Source of the DNA: Acidobacteriota bacterium
GTDB lineage: Bacteria; Acidobacteriota; Terriglobia; Acidiferrales; UBA7541
Direction of reading: 5' to 3'
Assembly: GCA_003223245.1 (NCBI GenBank)
Contig: QHYI01000118.1
Span: forward strand, 46,126 to 110,125
Length of the DNA: 64,000 bases
The translations under genes were made by a program, and so were the position numbers. The notes below the pieces were generated by a model. It searched no databases. It was given only the letters and a program-made list of their open reading frames with translations, and was not told where the DNA came from. Below are positions 1 to 8,936 of this stretch, in pieces; position 1 is the stretch's first letter; every line of letters starts with the position of its first letter.

Positions 1-1686
1 ATGCTGATGCTCGTCCTGGCGAACAACATGCTCCTCATGTTTGTCGGTTGGGAAGGCGTGGGCCTGTGCAGCTATTTGCTGATCGGATTTTATTTTTTGA
101 GAAAGTCCGCCACGAATGCTGGCAATAAAGCGTTCATCGTCAATCGCATCGGCGACGCAGGTTTCATACTCGGCATTTTGCTCACCGCGGTGACCTTCGG
201 CACGATTCGATTCACGTCGGCCGGTTTGGCAGATGCCGCAGCGGGTTCAGGAATCCTTCAAGCGCTCCACAGCGCTCTCAGCGAGCACATAATTGCCGCC
301 GGCGCTCCGGTGCTCACCACCATTGCGCTTCTGCTCTTCGTAGGCGCCTGCGGAAAATCCGCGCAGCTTCCTCTTTACGTCTGGCTGCCCGACGCGATGG
401 AAGGCCCAACTCCGGTCAGCGCGTTAATCCACGCCGCCACCATGGTGACCGCCGGCGTATACATGGTTGTGCGCATGAATGCCATCTATCAGCTTGCGCC
501 GTTGGCGATGGACGTCGTCGCCGTCGTCGGCGTGGTCACCGCGATTTTCGCGGCGTCCATGGCGCTCGTGCAAAACGACATCAAGAAAGTTCTCGCCTAC
601 TCCACCATCAGCCAGCTCGGCTACATGTTCCTCGCCCTCGGCGCCGGTGCTTTTGCGGCCGGCATTTTCCATCTGATGACCCACGCTTTCTTCAAAGCGC
701 TATTGTTCCTCGGCGCAGGCAGCGTCATTCACGCCATGTCCGGCGAGCAGGACATCCAGAAAATGGGCGGCCTGTGGGACAAAGTTCCGATTACCGCGAA
801 AACCTTCCTCGTGGCCACGCTGGCGATCGCCGGTATTCCTCCCCTCGCGGGATTCTTCAGCAAAGACGAGATTCTAGGGCGGGCATTCGAGCGGCACCCG
901 GCTTTGTGGATCGTCGGTTTCATCACCGCGGGAATGACCGCGTTTTACATGTTTCGGTTGGCCTTCCTCACTTTTTTTGGCTATTCGCGCGCCGACCAAC
1001 ACGCGCAAGAGCATGTCCACGAATCGCCCCGGTCGATGACCATCCCGCTGATGATTCTAGCTGTGCTCTCTATCATCGGTGGTTGGATCGGCTGGCCCCC
1101 GTCCTTGGGCGGCAGCAATCAATTCGAAAAGTTTCTCGAGCCGGTTACCTCCACCGCCGGATCGATGGAGTCCGCCAAGGCGGTTACGCAAACCTCCACG
1201 ACGGAATATCGTTTGATGATTGCCTCCATCGCCATTGCAGTTGCCGGCATCTGGCTGGCCTACGAGTTCTATCGCACCAAGCGATTTGCGCCTGAAATCG
1301 TGGCTGGAAAAATGGGTCCTTTTTACAAACTGCTCTTCCGTAAGTATTACGTGGACGAGATTTACGATGCTCTCTTTGTGAACCGCACCAAAGATCTTGG
1401 CACGTTGCTCGGCCAATTCGACGCCAAAGTCATCGACGGCGTCGGCGTGGACGGTACCGGCTGGCTGGCGCGTTTTGGCTCGACGCTTTCCATGTGGTGG
1501 GACAAGTGGATCATCGACGGGCTGCTCAACTTTGGCGCAAAGTTCACGCAGCTGCTGAGCTTCCCGGTCCGCTTCCTGCAAACAGGAACCTTTTCCAGTT
1601 ACGCGCTGTTGATTTTGCTGGGGCTGGCAATTCTACTCGGTTATTACCAACAACACCTGCATATCGTGTTGCGCGGAGCGCGCTGA
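1..1686 (+). CDS. nuoL: NADH-quinone oxidoreductase subunit L, locus 1 (5' end outside window)
   Basis: Membrane proton-pumping subunit of respiratory complex I (Mrp-antiporter-like). The first base of the window happens to read ATG, but this is not the true start: alignment by eye with the second NuoL in this window places it near residue 134, so about 133 N-terminal residues are missing. Visible family marks are the FVGWEGVGLCSYLLIGF helix, KSAQLPLYVWLPDAMEGPTPVSALIHAATMV in the core, and the long amphipathic C-terminal helix region with KYYVDEIYDALFVNRTKD. nuoM follows 10 nt after the stop, so this is the 3' part of a nuo operon lying to the left. It differs throughout from the minus-strand NuoL, so it is a true second paralogue. 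Confidence 0.95.
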   Translation: MLMLVLANNMLLMFVGWEGVGLCSYLLIGFYFLRKSATNAGNKAFIVNRIGDAGFILGILLTAVTFGTIRFTSAGLADAAAGSGILQALHSALSEHIIAAGAPVLTTIALLLFVGACGKSAQLPLYVWLPDAMEGPTPVSALIHAATMVTAGVYMVVRMNAIYQLAPLAMDVVAVVGVVTAIFAASMALVQNDIKKVLAYSTISQLGYMFLALGAGAFAAGIFHLMTHAFFKALLFLGAGSVIHAMSGEQDIQKMGGLWDKVPITAKTFLVATLAIAGIPPLAGFFSKDEILGRAFERHPALWIVGFITAGMTAFYMFRLAFLTFFGYSRADQHAQEHVHESPRSMTIPLMILAVLSIIGGWIGWPPSLGGSNQFEKFLEPVTSTAGSMESAKAVTQTSTTEYRLMIASIAIAVAGIWLAYEFYRTKRFAPEIVAGKMGPFYKLLFRKYYVDEIYDALFVNRTKDLGTLLGQFDAKVIDGVGVDGTGWLARFGSTLSMWWDKWIIDGLLNFGAKFTQLLSFPVRFLQTGTFSSYALLILLGLAILLGYYQQHLHIVLRGAR

Positions 1687-1696
1687 AAGGCGAAGC

Positions 1697-3274
1697 ATGG
1701 ACTTTTTCGCAAATCACATCTTGAGCGCAGTTCTCTTCACGCCGCTCGTGGGCGCCACTCTCTTGCTCTTCATTCCTCGCGAAGCGGAGCTGGCCCACAA
1801 GATCGGCGGTAATCTCTTTGGTGTCCTCGGATTTCTGGTCTCCCTCCCGCTGGTTTTCTGGTGGAAGCCTGGGCTTGAGCCGTTCTCCTTCCAGGAAAAC
1901 GTTTCCTGGATTCCTTCCATCGGCGCGCGCTATCACCTCGGCATCGATGGCATCAGCCTGCTGCTGGTCATGCTCACCACTTTCCTCGGGATGATCGCCA
2001 TCCTTTCTTCCTGGAGCGCCATTCACCAACGCACCAAGGAATACTACATTTTGCTGCTGCTCTTGCAGACCGGCATGATTGGCGTCTTCATCTCGCTCGA
2101 CTTCTTCCTCTTCTACGTTTTCTGGGAAGTGATGCTCGTTCCCATGTACTTTCTCATCGGCGTTTGGGGAAGCGACCGCCGCCTCTACGCCGCTATCAAA
2201 TTCTTCCTCTACACGCTCGCCGGTTCAGTGGTCATGTTGCTGGCGATTCTGGCGCTCTACTTCTACGCGCCGGTGGCGCCGGGTGGGACGCGCACGTTTG
2301 ATGTTCCAACGTTGCTTGCCGCCGCGCAGCATTTTTCCGACCCGCTGAAAGTTTGGCTGTTCTGGGGTTTCTTCTTCGCGTTTGCCATCAAGGTGCCGAT
2401 GTTCCCGTTCCACACTTGGCTGCCCGACGCGCACACCGAAGCGCCCACCGCGGGCTCCGTCATCTTAGCCGGTGTTTTGCTGAAGATGGGCACGTACGGC
2501 TTCATCCGCTTTTCTCTGCCGCTGCTGCCCGTGGACTCCGTGTTGCGCGCGCGCATCATCCAGATCGTCATCGTGCTTTCGCTGGTCGCCATCGTTTACG
2601 GCGCGCTCGTCTGCCTCATGCAAAAAGACATGAAGCGCTTGATTGCTTACAGTTCCGTCAGCCATCTTGGTTTCTGCACGCTGGGAATTTTTGCGCTCAC
2701 CCCCAACGGCCTCGCCGGCAGCGTAATTCAGCAGATCAATCACGGCATCTCCACTGGCGCGCTCTTCTTGATTGTCGGCGTGCTTTACGAGCGGCGCCAC
2801 ACGCGCATGATTTCCGAATTCGGCGGCCTCGCAACGCCGATGCCGAATTTCGCCGCGATTTATCTGATCATCAGTCTCAGTTCGTTGGGCATGCCGCTAC
2901 TGAACGGCTTCATCGGTGAATTCACGATTTTGCAGGGCGCGTTTCAGGTCAGCAAAGCCTGGGCCGCCTGGGGTGTGCTTGGCGTAATCCTGGGCGCGGC
3001 GTACTTGCTATGGCTCTACCAGCGCGTCATGTTCGGCTCAGTAACCAATCCTGTGAACGAACATCTTCCCGACCTGAACCTGCGCGAAATGGCCACGCTG
3101 GTTCCGCTCGTTTTTGTGGCCTTTTGGATCGGCATCTATCCCAAGCCATTTTTCACCCTCATCGAAAAGCCGGTGCAGAAAATCGTCGAGCAGGTGAACC
3201 CCAATTTCTATCAGATGGAGCGCGCGAAACTGCCGCCTGTGACCGCGCCAACCGCGATGGCGGAAGCGAAATAA
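1697..3274 (+). CDS. nuoM: NADH-quinone oxidoreductase subunit M, locus 1
   Basis: 525-residue integral membrane proton-pumping subunit of complex I. Family signatures include the EVMLVPMYFLIGVWG stretch with the conserved helix-5 Glu, KVPMFPFHTWLPDAHTEAPT in the proton channel, and the MQKDMKRLIAYSSVSHLG segment with conserved lysines. The ATG at 1697 follows a weak purine-rich ribosome site (AAGGCGAAG) and lies 10 nt after the nuoL stop; nuoN starts 9 nt after its stop, so L-M-N are one transcription unit. Length is typical of the family. Function is assigned by strong motif conservation. Confidence 0.96.
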   Translation: MDFFANHILSAVLFTPLVGATLLLFIPREAELAHKIGGNLFGVLGFLVSLPLVFWWKPGLEPFSFQENVSWIPSIGARYHLGIDGISLLLVMLTTFLGMIAILSSWSAIHQRTKEYYILLLLLQTGMIGVFISLDFFLFYVFWEVMLVPMYFLIGVWGSDRRLYAAIKFFLYTLAGSVVMLLAILALYFYAPVAPGGTRTFDVPTLLAAAQHFSDPLKVWLFWGFFFAFAIKVPMFPFHTWLPDAHTEAPTAGSVILAGVLLKMGTYGFIRFSLPLLPVDSVLRARIIQIVIVLSLVAIVYGALVCLMQKDMKRLIAYSSVSHLGFCTLGIFALTPNGLAGSVIQQINHGISTGALFLIVGVLYERRHTRMISEFGGLATPMPNFAAIYLIISLSSLGMPLLNGFIGEFTILQGAFQVSKAWAAWGVLGVILGAAYLLWLYQRVMFGSVTNPVNEHLPDLNLREMATLVPLVFVAFWIGIYPKPFFTLIEKPVQKIVEQVNPNFYQMERAKLPPVTAPTAMAEAK

Positions 3275-3283
3275 ACCGGCCAA

Positions 3284-4885
3284 ATGCCTATGCACATTGC
3301 TATTTTCAGCGCGCTGACCGAATACCTCCGGGGAGATGGCGCCGTCATTCTCCCCGAAGTCGAGCTCACGCTTTTTGGCTTGGGCATTCTCCTGATCGAC
3401 TTCACGCTCGGAGTTAAAGAACGCTATCTGAACGCCGGATTGGCCCTGGCGGGCACCGCCTTCAGCGCCTTCACGGTTTGGAAGCTGCGAATTCCCGTGG
3501 AAGCGAACGGCTCCCTGTATGGATTTCACGATTCCGTCACCGTCGATCCTTTCTTTCTTTTCTTCGCTGCGCTTTTTCTCGCCGCCACCGCGTTGGTGAT
3601 TTTGCTCTCGGTGAAATTCCTGGAAATCGAGCAAGAACAGGAAGGTGAGTATTACGCCCTCTTGCTGTTCGCCTGTGTCGGCATGATGTTCATGGCTTCG
3701 GGCTTTGACCTCATCGTCATGTTCCTGGGCCTCGAAACCATGGCGCTCAGTTTCTACGTTCTCACCGGCTTCTTGCGCCGCGAAAAGCGTTCGAATGAAG
3801 CGTCGCTGAAATACGTTCTCCTCGGTGCCTTTAGTTCGGCCATTCTGGCTTACGGCTTCTCTCTTCTTTATGGCCTCACCGGCACAACCAACATCTCCAA
3901 CATCAAGCTGGTTTTCAGTTCCGACGCGGGCCTCTCAAGAATAATTGAGTTGAGCCAGATGCCGGGCGCCGGAGGGCTTCAAGCTCAAGCGCTGCTGGCG
4001 GAAAGGTATCCCGCTGCGCTGCACCTCGATCCTTCCTTGTTCGCGCATCAAACGATCCTTGCGGCGGCCGCTTTCATCCTCGTCGCGGTCGGATTGTTCT
4101 TCAAGGTCGCGGCCGTACCGTTCCATCAATGGGCGCCGGACGTTTATGAAGGTGCGCCGACGCCGGTTACGATTTTTGTCAGCGTTGCGTCCAAGACCGC
4201 CAGTTTTGCGCTGCTTCTCCGGTTGTTCTTGGTCGTGTTCTGGGGTACTCAAGTGAACTGGATGTATCTTGTCGCGGGAATTGCGGTTGCCTCGCTCACG
4301 TGGGGCAACCTGGCCGCGTTGACGCAGACCAATGTCAAGCGATTGCTGGCATACTCTTCGATTTCTCACGCCGGCTACGTGCTGCTCGGCCTGGTCGCCG
4401 GAAACAAAACGGCCATGACCGGCATTGGCTATTATCTGCTTGCCTACATCTTCATGACTGCCGGCGCTTTTGCCATCCTCATCGTGTTGCGGCAAAAAGG
4501 TCTCATCGGCGAGGAACTGGAAGATCTCAATGGTCTCTATCAACGCAGCCCCTCATCCGCCGTGCTGCTCCTGATCTTCATGCTTTCCCTCGCAGGCATT
4601 CCTCCCACGGCCGGGTTCATGGGCAAGTATTTCATTTTCCTCGCGCTCATTGAAACGAAACATCCCGTACTCGCGGTCTTCGCCGTTCTCTACATCGTTC
4701 CCGCGCTCTACTACTACTTCCGCATTGTCGTTCACGCCTGGCTCAAGGCTCCCGGCGATGCGCCGCGTCCCGTCATGAGCAATGCGCAAGCCGTGGCGCT
4801 CAGCGTAGCAGCGTTTGTCACCCTGGCGGCTGGGTTGTATCCTGAGCCCTTCACGCGGCTTGCTCAATATGCCTTCGGACGATAA
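3284..4885 (+). CDS. nuoN: NADH-quinone oxidoreductase subunit N, locus 1
   Basis: 533-residue antiporter-like membrane subunit of complex I. Conserved landmarks are FLGLETMALSFYVLTGF, FFKVAAVPFHQWAPDVYEG and QTNVKRLLAYSSISHAGY. Compared with the second NuoN in the window (471 residues) it carries a longer N-terminus and an insertion of about 45 residues between the helices around residues 205-250 (LSQMPGAGG region). ATG 3284 is used; a second in-frame ATG lies at 3290. Its 3' end overlaps the start of the downstream ATP synthase accessory gene by 17 nt, which ties the nuo and atp genes into one transcriptional run. Confidence 0.95.
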   Translation: MPMHIAIFSALTEYLRGDGAVILPEVELTLFGLGILLIDFTLGVKERYLNAGLALAGTAFSAFTVWKLRIPVEANGSLYGFHDSVTVDPFFLFFAALFLAATALVILLSVKFLEIEQEQEGEYYALLLFACVGMMFMASGFDLIVMFLGLETMALSFYVLTGFLRREKRSNEASLKYVLLGAFSSAILAYGFSLLYGLTGTTNISNIKLVFSSDAGLSRIIELSQMPGAGGLQAQALLAERYPAALHLDPSLFAHQTILAAAAFILVAVGLFFKVAAVPFHQWAPDVYEGAPTPVTIFVSVASKTASFALLLRLFLVVFWGTQVNWMYLVAGIAVASLTWGNLAALTQTNVKRLLAYSSISHAGYVLLGLVAGNKTAMTGIGYYLLAYIFMTAGAFAILIVLRQKGLIGEELEDLNGLYQRSPSSAVLLLIFMLSLAGIPPTAGFMGKYFIFLALIETKHPVLAVFAVLYIVPALYYYFRIVVHAWLKAPGDAPRPVMSNAQAVALSVAAFVTLAAGLYPEPFTRLAQYAFGR

Positions 4886-5144
4886 GCCCAACCAGAATCC
4901 GCCGGCGGCGCCGGCAAAGAAAAAAGCGAGAGATTTTGCCTCTGGTCCGGCGCTCGCTCTCGAGTTGCCTTTCACTTTGGCTGGACCGATCGCCGTGGGA
5001 GCCGCGATGGGCTATTTCTTCGATCGCTGGCTGCACACGAAGCCCTGGCTGACGCTAATCCTCGGCGCGCTGGGCTTTTTTGCCGGCCTGCGCGAAGTCC
5101 TGCGCCGGCTCCCCGCCGGCGACAATGGAAGCTCACGCAAGTGA
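4869..5144 (+). CDS. AtpZ/AtpI-like F0 accessory membrane protein
   Basis: 91-residue protein with a charged, Pro/Lys-rich N-terminus followed by two hydrophobic helices (PFTLAGPIAVGAAMGYFFDRW and PWLTLILGALGFFAGLREVL). This is the pattern of the AtpZ / putative F0F1-ATPase subunit family that precedes atpI and atpB in many operons and is thought to help c-ring assembly or Mg2+ handling. I chose ATG 4869 because the peptide after it begins with the usual charged tail; the longer frame upstream would lie inside nuoN. It overlaps the nuoN 3' end by 17 nt. Family assignment rests on size, topology and position and not on a catalytic motif. Confidence 0.75.
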   Translation: MPSDDKPNQNPPAAPAKKKARDFASGPALALELPFTLAGPIAVGAAMGYFFDRWLHTKPWLTLILGALGFFAGLREVLRRLPAGDNGSSRK

Positions 5145-5159
5145 TGCGGCTTCTCTGTC

Positions 5160-5178
5160 GGGGAGCATGCTGCGCCCC
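5160..5178. repeat. Degenerate copy of GC palindromic repeat
   Basis: Between the atpZ-like gene and atpI lies GGGGAGCATGCTGCGCCCC, which is the 22-nt palindrome at 6534-6555 with three bases (CGC) lost from the left arm. It supports a family of short palindromes inserted between atp genes. Confidence 0.6.
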
Positions 5179-5262
5179 AGCTTGGCATTCATCGCTAATC
5201 TCGAATACAGCGCTGGTTTGTAGCAAATCCCTTCCTCTTGGGCGCCAACAACGGGGGCTGAA

Positions 5263-5664
5263 GTGCCGGACTTAGACACCCCTGCCCAAACCGAGCACCG
5301 CATCGGCTGGCTCACTTTGCTTTTCGGGTTTGCAGCCGCAGCCGTTGCCGCAGCGCTCCACCACAACCTCTGGTCCGCCGGCCTAGCGATCGGCACGATA
5401 CTCGGGTGGCTCAACTTCCGCTGGCTGAAGCGCGCCGTGGACGCGCTGGTCATCGTTTCCACAGCTCAGGAAGGCCGCGAACAGCCGAAGGTGCCTGCAA
5501 CCACTTATCTTGCTGCCCTGTTTCGCTACGGGTTGCTGGGTCTCACAGTCTATGTTATTTTTGTCGTTCTACACGTTCCCCTTGGCAGCTTGATTTTGGG
5601 TTTTTGCGCCTTAGCAGCGGCGGCCATCGTGGCGAGTGTGTGGGAAATCTTGTATCCTGCGTAA
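5263..5664 (+). CDS. atpI: ATP synthase subunit I-like membrane protein
   Basis: 133-residue protein with about four hydrophobic segments (roughly residues 15-32, 38-50, 82-102 and 106-128), the size and topology of the AtpI family encoded ahead of atpB. AtpI helps assemble or stabilise the c-ring and is not part of the final enzyme. The start is GTG 5263, the first start in the frame, with only a weak Shine-Dalgarno. atpB begins 6 nt after the stop. AtpI proteins are poorly conserved, so context carries much of the weight. Confidence 0.75.
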   Translation: MPDLDTPAQTEHRIGWLTLLFGFAAAAVAAALHHNLWSAGLAIGTILGWLNFRWLKRAVDALVIVSTAQEGREQPKVPATTYLAALFRYGLLGLTVYVIFVVLHVPLGSLILGFCALAAAAIVASVWEILYPA

Positions 5665-5670
5665 GGACAA

Positions 5671-6513
5671 ATGCACGAACCACCAACTTGGCTGACGCAG
5701 TTCGTGAATCATCACCTTGGGCACTATGCCTTAGCCTTGCTGGCCGCCTTGCACATCCAGCCGGGCAACCCCGAGCTGCCTATCCCCGACCATGTGGTAA
5801 TGGCCGTGGTTGTCGTTATTATCGGGACGATTCTCGCTCTCGTTCTGCGCTCGCGGCTCTCCGTCGAGAAGCCCGGCGCATTGCAACAGGTTGCGGAAAT
5901 GCTGCTCACCAATCCCTTGAGTTTCGGCATCAAGGACCTTCTGGAGGAGAACATCCAACACGGCGCGAGCGAATTTATTCCCTTTGTCGGGACCATTTCC
6001 GTATTCGTGCTCCTCGGCAATCTCTTGGGTGTGTTTCCCGGTAGCTTTTTGAAAGCTCCGACGGGCGCAAGTGTGACCGTTCCTCTGGCCTGTGCCGTTC
6101 TCACTTTTATCCACTTCAACTCGCAAGGCGTCCGGCGCCACGGCCTTCTTGGCTACCTGCTGACCTTCGCGGGTTCCCCCAAAGACTTCGCCGGGTGGAT
6201 CTTGGCCATCCTGCTGTTTCCCGTCGAACTCGTTAGCACCAGCGCGCGCATCCTTTCTCTCACCGTTCGTCTCTGGGCCAACATGTTCGCGAGCGACCTG
6301 ATCTATCTGATTTTCCTGGGGCTGCTCGCCGGAGGCGCCAGCTTCGGCTGGAGCAAGTCTCAGGTGCTTGGCATCGTTCTCGCCGTCTTCCCGGCGACCA
6401 TCCCGATCCTTTTCATCGGGCTGCACATTTTTGTGTCCTTCATTCAGGCGTACGTCTTTACCGTTCTTCCCGCCGTCTACCTGGGCTTAGCCACGGCGGA
6501 AGAGCACGGATGA
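5671..6513 (+). CDS. atpB: ATP synthase F0 subunit a
   Basis: 280-residue membrane stator subunit that forms the two proton half-channels against the c-ring. The essential arginine helix is visible as STSARILSLTVRLWANMFASD, where the Arg in TVRLWANM is the family's invariant residue. The C-terminal helix IPILFIGLHIFVSFIQAYVFTVL is also typical. Start ATG 5671 is 6 nt after atpI. It is separated from atpE by 328 nt that contain only palindromic repeats, which is unusual inside an F0 operon. atpF and the F1 genes are not in this window. Confidence 0.95.
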   Translation: MHEPPTWLTQFVNHHLGHYALALLAALHIQPGNPELPIPDHVVMAVVVVIIGTILALVLRSRLSVEKPGALQQVAEMLLTNPLSFGIKDLLEENIQHGASEFIPFVGTISVFVLLGNLLGVFPGSFLKAPTGASVTVPLACAVLTFIHFNSQGVRRHGLLGYLLTFAGSPKDFAGWILAILLFPVELVSTSARILSLTVRLWANMFASDLIYLIFLGLLAGGASFGWSKSQVLGIVLAVFPATIPILFIGLHIFVSFIQAYVFTVLPAVYLGLATAEEHG

Positions 6514-6533
6514 GCTTCGGATTTATCCTTGTA

Positions 6534-6555
6534 GGGGCGCAGCATGCTGCGCCCC
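6534..6555. repeat. Perfect 22-nt palindrome (REP-like)
   Basis: Two 11-nt arms, left arm GGGGCGCAGCA, meet with no loop. It lies 20 nt after the atpB stop. Related copies are at 5160-5178 and 7204-7225. Such palindromes are commonly dispersed between genes in Acidobacteriota (recollection, not checked here). Confidence 0.8.
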
Positions 6556-6656
6556 ATTCGAGCAAGGTTGTCCATCAACGAGGACCCAGTGATAACCGCA
6601 GCGCAATTCTCGATGCGCGGCGGAAGAGCATGGATCGGGTTTTGACTTTGTCGTTC

Positions 6657-6681
6657 AAGGGGCGCGCTTAGCGCGCCCCTT
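6657..6681. repeat. 25-nt inverted repeat
   Basis: Left arm AAGGGGCGCGCT, one unpaired T, and a perfect 12-nt right arm. It is a second palindrome type in the atpB-atpE gap. The rest of the gap (6556-6841) holds no convincing gene. Confidence 0.75.
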
Positions 6682-6841
6682 GTTAACTCCAGCCTGGTGC
6701 GCACCGGTTGGAGGTTTTCATGTAGCGCGGGGCTTTTGGCCCGGCATCTTGTGCGCGAATCGGCTTTCGTTTCGCCGCTCCAGTGTGAGCCCGGCTGCAC
6801 GGTGTCCGGGAACCACCCCCTGGCGGCATAAGGAGGCAGTG

Positions 6842-7153
6842 ATGAAAAAGCAGTGGGTATGGATGCTGATGTTGCTTGTCGTGGTAACGGTGTTCGCCCC
6901 GGCCGCGTTCGCGCAAGAGCAGGCAGGAGCGGGCAACAAGGCTCTTTCGGGAATCGCAGTCGGCTTCGGCATGGCCATTGCCGCATTTGGTTGCGGCTTG
7001 GCGCAGGGCCGCATCGCGTCTGCGGCCTGCGAAGGCATGGCGCGCAACCCCGGAGCCGCCGGAGCGATTCGCGCCGCCATGATTCTCGGCCTAGTCTTCG
7101 TCGAGACGCTGGTGCTCTTCACCCTGGCCATGATCGCCCTAAAGGTGTCCTAG
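6842..7153 (+). CDS. atpE: ATP synthase F0 subunit c
   Basis: 103-residue proteolipid that forms the rotor ring. ATG 6842 is preceded by a strong AAGGAGG site. Residues 1-27 look like a cleavable signal sequence ending AFA-Q, an N-terminal extension also known in some other c subunits. The two core helices follow, with the RNPG polar loop and the ion-binding glutamate in FVETLVLF. A Gln in helix 1 (LAQG) and a Thr directly after the Glu are two of the ligands used by Na+-type rings, but similar residues also occur in proton rings, so the coupling ion cannot be decided. This is the last gene of the plus-strand run. Confidence 0.93.
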   Translation: MKKQWVWMLMLLVVVTVFAPAAFAQEQAGAGNKALSGIAVGFGMAIAAFGCGLAQGRIASAACEGMARNPGAAGAIRAAMILGLVFVETLVLFTLAMIALKVS

Positions 7154-7203
7154 GACGCGCGTTATCCCGCGATTCGTTGGTTTTCCTGTGTTGTAGGCTT
7201 TGT

Positions 7204-7225
7204 GGGCGCAGCACCTGCTGCGCCC
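7204..7225. terminator. Hairpin after atpE, palindromic repeat copy
   Basis: 10-nt arms (GGGCGCAGCA and its complement) flank a CC loop 50 nt after the atpE stop. It is clearly related to the palindrome at 6534. It lies between two convergent operons and may end transcription, but no long T-run follows, so a rho-independent role is uncertain. Confidence 0.5.
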
Positions 7226-7520
7226 CTTTCCTGCCGCCGGCATCCTGGCGGCTTTTCTGCTTACCTGCTTGCCGCGAGCTTTGCGGCCACGAAGCGTTCG
7301 TCGCTTTCTTTTATCATTAGATTGCGAACTCACGACCCGACCATCGCCACACGCTTCTCTTGCGCCTGCCGTCGCCCTTTGTTTTCAACAACTTCCAATA
7401 ATCAAATTTAGTGAGTGCGAGGTTTTGATATTCATGCGAAATGCCGGGGGTGGGCAGGGGCGGGGGCTATCGAGGTGCTTTTCCTTTTCGGGCTTTTAGC
7501 TTTCGACTTTGCACCGCCTT
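7226..7520. other. Convergent intergenic region, no gene seen
   Basis: About 295 nt between the atp run and the end of the second nuo operon. Short open frames here lack ribosome sites and recognisable content. I see nothing that I can support as a gene. Confidence 0.6.
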
Positions 7521-8936
7521 CTAATGTCCGAGGAGGTTTCGACGCAGGATGAGATTGATGACCGGATTCGGGTACAGACCGAACAGAATCGTCCCTACAA
7601 ACGTTATGAGGAGGACAGCGTTCACGCCAAGCGGGAAGGGCACCGGCCCCGCCGCAGCGGCTTCCGCGCTCGGTTCGCGCATGTACATCACCACGATCAC
7701 GCGCAGGTAGTAGTAAGCGCCAATCACGCTGTTGATGGCCATCAGCACGGCCAGCGAAATCAGGTGCGAATTCACTGCCGCCTTGAAAATGTAGAATTTG
7801 CCGAAGAAGCCCGCGGTTACGGGCAACCCGAGCAGCGACAGCAGGTAGATGCTCAGCATTGCCGCGACAAACGGTTGGCGCTGCGAAAGTCCGGCATAGT
7901 CGTCGATGGAAAGATTCTTTTCGCCGGCGCCGCCAAGCTGTGAAACGACGGTGAACGCGCCGAGCATCACGAGCGCGTAGGTCAAGAGGTAGAAAAGCAC
8001 GGCGGCGTAGGCCGGCGCGGCTTCCTCCGAACCCCCTTGCGCCATGGAGGTGACCGCGGCAAACGCGACCAGAACATACCCGGCGTGCGCGATGGAGCTG
8101 TACGCCAGCAGCCTCTTCATGTTGGTTTGCGCCAGCGCGCCGAGGTTGCCCGAGAACATCGTCAGCGCGGCGAGCACCCAGAAGGCCCAGAACCAGTATT
8201 TCGTTGCGGCGGGCACCGTGGCAAAAATCCGTAGCAGCAGCGCGAACGCTGCGGCCTTCGGCCCGGCGGAAAAGAGCGCGGTCACGGGCGTGGGTGCGCC
8301 TTCGTAAACGTCTGGCGTCCACACCTGGAACGGCGCGGCGGCCACTTTGAAGCCCAGCCCGATCAGGATCAGCGCCAGGCCGAGTTTCAGCAGCGTGCTC
8401 GTCCCGTCGGTGAGCGCCATTTTGTCAAGCCGCGTGGTGCCCGTTGCGCCGTACACCAGCGCAATGCCGTAAAGGAAAAACGCCGTTGCGAAGGAACCAA
8501 GGAGAAAATATTTCATCGCCGATTCGCTGGACTTCAGCGAATCACGCCGGTAGCCCGCGAGGACATAGCTCGAGATCGAGCTCATCTCCAAGCCGATGAA
8601 CCCGGTGAGCAGTTCCTGCGCGGAGGCCAGCACGCCCATTCCGGCGGTGGCGAAAAAGAGCAGCGCGTAAAACTCGGCGACGGGCAATTGTTCACGGTCC
8701 AGGTACGGCCCGGCCGCGAGCACCACAAGAAAAGAAACGCTCCCGACGAGCAGGCGGAAAAAGAAACTGAACAAATCCGACTGCACGAGCCCGTAAAAGC
8801 CTGGCCCGCCGTGAACGAACGAAGTGAAGAATTGCCGGCTGCGCACAAACGGTTGCAAGAGCATTACCAGCACGCCGAAGGCGCACCAGATCAACTCCGG
8901 CAGCACGCGATGAACATCGATGGCGTGCGGGAACAT
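7521..8936 (-). CDS. nuoN: NADH-quinone oxidoreductase subunit N, locus 2
   Basis: 471-residue antiporter-like membrane subunit, the last gene of the second complex I operon. Conserved segments: GLEMSSISSYVLAGY, FKVAAAPFQVWTPDVYEGAPTP and QTNMKRLLAYSSIAHAGY. Its ATG lies directly after the nuoM stop with no spacer. It is clearly diverged from the 533-residue plus-strand NuoN, so the two are paralogues from separate operons and not an assembly duplicate. Confidence 0.96.
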   Translation of the reverse strand: MFPHAIDVHRVLPELIWCAFGVLVMLLQPFVRSRQFFTSFVHGGPGFYGLVQSDLFSFFFRLLVGSVSFLVVLAAGPYLDREQLPVAEFYALLFFATAGMGVLASAQELLTGFIGLEMSSISSYVLAGYRRDSLKSSESAMKYFLLGSFATAFFLYGIALVYGATGTTRLDKMALTDGTSTLLKLGLALILIGLGFKVAAAPFQVWTPDVYEGAPTPVTALFSAGPKAAAFALLLRIFATVPAATKYWFWAFWVLAALTMFSGNLGALAQTNMKRLLAYSSIAHAGYVLVAFAAVTSMAQGGSEEAAPAYAAVLFYLLTYALVMLGAFTVVSQLGGAGEKNLSIDDYAGLSQRQPFVAAMLSIYLLSLLGLPVTAGFFGKFYIFKAAVNSHLISLAVLMAINSVIGAYYYLRVIVVMYMREPSAEAAAAGPVPFPLGVNAVLLITFVGTILFGLYPNPVINLILRRNLLGH

